Below are positions 50,362-52,440 of a stretch of 52,440 nucleotides of DNA, one piece after another. Position 1 is the first letter of the stretch, and each line of letters begins with the position of its first letter. The stretch comes from Prevotella sp. KH2C16 (GTDB lineage: Bacteria > Bacteroidota > Bacteroidia > Bacteroidales > Bacteroidaceae), in NCBI RefSeq assembly GCF_900113305.1, contig NZ_FOOW01000021.1:1-52440 (forward strand). The letters run 5' to 3'. The notes beneath the pieces are model-generated. The model had not been told where the DNA came from. It made no database searches and worked only from the letters and a program-made list of their open reading frames with translations. The position numbers and the translations under genes are program-made.

Positions 50362-52080
50362 ATGAGCAAGTTAATTAGAGTTTTTGGCTTGGTATGCGCA
50401 TTGTTGGCATGCACAAGCCCTGTTAGTGCAAAAAAGTTTTATCTATTGACATCTTCCGTGATGTCCAATCAGCTGAAATTTAGACAGACTTCCGACTTTA
50501 CATGGGAGATGGATATCCCGGCAACCTACCCTTGCGTAGGGGCAGGCACCAATTGCAACGAGGGTTTTAAGTTTATTGTGGGCGATGATGAGGGCTATAC
50601 CTATGAGCCGGGGGCAGCTTACTCGTTGAATACGAATACGCTTAGTGGCGGTACTTTCGTGAAATCAGCGTCGAAAAGAGAACCATGGGCGGGCTGGAAT
50701 CCGGCAAAAAGCTGGGAAGTATGCACCACTTCGAAGACTCAGCTGAACCCGTATAACTATACGGCGACGGAGAATCCGATTGTGATGGATGGGTATTTCA
50801 CAATCAAGGTGGTTCAGAACAACCAGCAGGATGCGGAGAATTCCACATACAGCTATACCTTCGAGCATCATCCGGAGGCGCGTGTGGCTTATGCGGCGAC
50901 CAATATCGACGAGCCGTCTGCCTACACGACGGCGCAGCACACCACCTTCTTATATGCTCCGAGGGAGAGCAACGGCCGCTATTCGAACACTTATTCTGGA
51001 AAACTGGCGATAGAAACGCAGAAGCCGACGACGGATCCCGGCGGTGTCTATCAGGCTCACAACGGATTGTTCCTCTATACTAATATAAATGAGGCATATG
51101 CTGACAGATACGATGCCGACCAGCCGTGGCTCATGAAGAAGGCGCAAGACGACATCAGCAAGGTGTCTAATAGCTTGGGTACTCGGGGCATAAGCGGCGA
51201 TGACAAGAATCTCTTCCAGAATGGAGGAAACTTCGAAGCCCCGTTTTCTGGCTCCTGTGAGATATCCACGACATTCTTCTATGGCAAGAACAATCACGGC
51301 TATATGGAGGAGGCACTTAGTGAGAGCACCAGCGAACCGTTGGTCGGAGCAATCCGAACCTATAGCACCGACAGGCCAATGAAGGAGCGTTACAATGTAA
51401 AAACCTATATCGCAACAGGATATGACACGGAGCGCAAATCCTTCATCCTCAAGAAATTGAACTACGGCTACATACCGGCCGGTGTCGGAGTGGTTCTTTA
51501 CACCGACGACGAGACCGTCGATATCCTGCGTCCCGATAATGATGCGGTCTATGAGGGAAAGGCCGCCACGGCCGGAGAAGTTGAGGCACGCTATGGGAAA
51601 AACTATCTGGTCCCCACGCTCAAGCAGACTTCTGTCAGCACTTACAGCTACAAACCTGGTTCTGTATCAGAGGCGGAGTTCGTCAATTTCTTCCTTGCCA
51701 AGCTAAAAAGTGCCAAGGATTATAATGAGAAAGACTTCGGTGCGACGAACTACTGGGGCTTCTTCAGCGTGCTGAATACTCAGTATAGCAAGGCTAACCG
51801 TGCCTATCTGCACTATCCGTACACAAAGAAGGACGACCGGAACTTTGAGATGCCGGGCACTAATATTGTGCACCTGCTCGTAGACGAGACCTCGGCCGGA
51901 GCCAAGGGCGCTCCCTATATTTTCGTAGACGATGATTCCGAGACCACGGGCATCAGCGATATTCCGGCTGCTACGACAAAAGCGAACGACGGCTATTACT
52001 ACTCTTTGGACGGCCGTTGCGTGCAGAACCCGCAGAAGGGCATATATATTCAGAATGGTAAAAAGTATATTTTTAAATAA
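50362..52080 (+). CDS. Large secreted protein of unknown function with T9SS-like tail
   Basis: 572 residues from the ATG at 50362 (MSKLIRVFGLVCALLACTSP, signal peptide); the frame is open from an ATG at 50320 but that adds a hydrophilic extension ahead of the signal. I do not recognise the body. It is rich in Tyr, Thr and Asn, with segments such as FYLLTSSVMSNQLKFRQTSD and WNPAKSWEVCTTSK suggesting beta-sandwich folds. The tail TGISDIPAA ... YYYSLDGRCVQ ... GIYIQNGKKYIFK matches the amylase and GH53 tails, so T9SS export to the surface is likely. The leader is long. Confidence 0.75.
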   Translation: MSKLIRVFGLVCALLACTSPVSAKKFYLLTSSVMSNQLKFRQTSDFTWEMDIPATYPCVGAGTNCNEGFKFIVGDDEGYTYEPGAAYSLNTNTLSGGTFVKSASKREPWAGWNPAKSWEVCTTSKTQLNPYNYTATENPIVMDGYFTIKVVQNNQQDAENSTYSYTFEHHPEARVAYAATNIDEPSAYTTAQHTTFLYAPRESNGRYSNTYSGKLAIETQKPTTDPGGVYQAHNGLFLYTNINEAYADRYDADQPWLMKKAQDDISKVSNSLGTRGISGDDKNLFQNGGNFEAPFSGSCEISTTFFYGKNNHGYMEEALSESTSEPLVGAIRTYSTDRPMKERYNVKTYIATGYDTERKSFILKKLNYGYIPAGVGVVLYTDDETVDILRPDNDAVYEGKAATAGEVEARYGKNYLVPTLKQTSVSTYSYKPGSVSEAEFVNFFLAKLKSAKDYNEKDFGATNYWGFFSVLNTQYSKANRAYLHYPYTKKDDRNFEMPGTNIVHLLVDETSAGAKGAPYIFVDDDSETTGISDIPAATTKANDGYYYSLDGRCVQNPQKGIYIQNGKKYIFK

Positions 52081-52094
52081 GGAAAGGCAAGCAA

Positions 52095-52134
52095 ATGATG
52101 AAGAAAGCATATATTACGCGAGTTCGGGATAAGA
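52095..52134 (+). pseudogene. Possible gene start interrupted by the IS982-type element
   Basis: ATG-ATG-AAG-AAA (52095 onward) reads MMKKAYITRV, a typical start of an exported protein, 14 nt after the previous stop. Within about 40 nt it runs into the transposase sequence on the other strand. The IS boundary is not defined, so this may also be chance. Confidence 0.3.
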
Positions 52135-52440
52135 TTACCATGCAAATAGCTCTAATTGTCTTGATTTCTCCACATGCACTGGCAGCGCCTCCGGCTTGTT
52201 GTCAAAGAAACAGTAGGCCGCGAGAGCCGAGCATAGGTTCATCATAAAGTTGTGTATGGACCGGTGTCGTGAATGCACGAGGTTGGCCTTGTTCTTGAGC
52301 AATTCGTTGATACACTCGATGATGTACCTTTTTCTGAGCATGATCTTGTCCCACATGGGCATGAGCTTATTCTTCATGTTGGCCTTGAGGCCATGCACGA
52401 GATGGATGCCCTGGTCGAAGAGATGCTCGAAGAGTGCCTT
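52135..52440 (-). CDS. IS982-type transposase, C-terminal part (cut by window edge)
   Basis: 102 codons continue to the right edge on the minus strand. The sequence GIHLVHGLKANMKNKLMP, MLRKRYIIECINELLKNKAN, LVHSRHRSIHNFMMNLCSAL is the C-terminal DDE region of IS982-family transposases, with the final catalytic Glu in IIECINE. The N-terminal part and the other acidic residues lie beyond the window. The transposon end lies somewhere between about 52100 and 52134. Confidence 0.8.
   Translation of the reverse strand, partial: KALFEHLFDQGIHLVHGLKANMKNKLMPMWDKIMLRKRYIIECINELLKNKANLVHSRHRSIHNFMMNLCSALAAYCFFDNKPEALPVHVEKSRQLELFAW

Overview
The window looks like a chromosomal segment of a Bacteroidales bacterium, most likely Prevotella in the broad sense. 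The reasons are the por/gld type IX secretion genes, a Sus-type starch utilization locus, Bacteroidetes promoters (TTTG, about 19-20 nt, then TAnnTTTG) in front of many genes, and Bacteroides-type mobilizable-element genes. Both window edges lie in insertion sequences: the start of an ISAon1-type transposase gene on the left and the end of an IS982-type transposase gene on the right.

Layout. 1-936: IS fragment and a methyltransferase-like gene. 1058-7801: a DUF2795 protein, an intrinsic terminator, then porP-porK-porL-porM-porN (core of the type IX secretion system, T9SS) and an outer-membrane beta-barrel gene. 8036-20993: an integrated mobilizable element of about 12.9 kb flanked by an 18-bp direct repeat. 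It carries two tyrosine recombinases, a RhuM-like ORF, two excisionase-like HTH genes, a VirE-type ATPase, a degenerate CHC2/TOPRIM primase, DUF3408, a MobC-like protein, a relaxase and a probable oriT. Its cargo is cupin - metallo-beta-lactamase-fold hydrolase - SPL-type radical SAM protein, with a divergent AraC regulator. 21087-23468: pdxS and pdxT (vitamin B6 synthesis) behind a regulator that fuses a gutted ThiD-like kinase to an AraC DNA-binding domain. 23538-24797: GH53 galactanase. 24925-47155: a starch regulon, comprising a secreted GH13 alpha-amylase, susCDEF, a LacI-type regulator with an MFS sugar transporter, and malQ-GH97-pullulanase-neopullulanase. 47597-52080: a TonB-dependent receptor and a large secreted protein of unknown function.

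How it fits together. The amylase, the GH53 enzyme and the unknown secreted protein end in the same short C-terminal motif (TGI, then YxLxG, then GIYIxxGKK), which I infer to be a T9SS sorting signal. The secretion machine and three probable clients are therefore in one window. The starch locus lacks a SusG-type lipoprotein and a SusR gene. Instead it has a T9SS-type amylase and a LacI regulator whose probable operator (GCAAACGATTGC) occurs exactly three times. Its centre lies 61.5 bp upstream of the -7 box of the amylase, susC and malQ promoters, and 62.5 bp upstream of the lacI box.

The most notable signals are: (i) that fixed-spacing operator; (ii) the radical SAM/MBL/cupin/AraC cargo module with paired direct repeats in its divergent promoter; (iii) insertion of the element into one copy of a dispersed 22-bp repeat family; (iv) a five-unit array of TTACCA-N5-TGGTAA palindromes with an exact 22-bp period; and (v) the ThiD-AraC fusion controlling pdxST. 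All calls come from reading the sequence; no database search was run.
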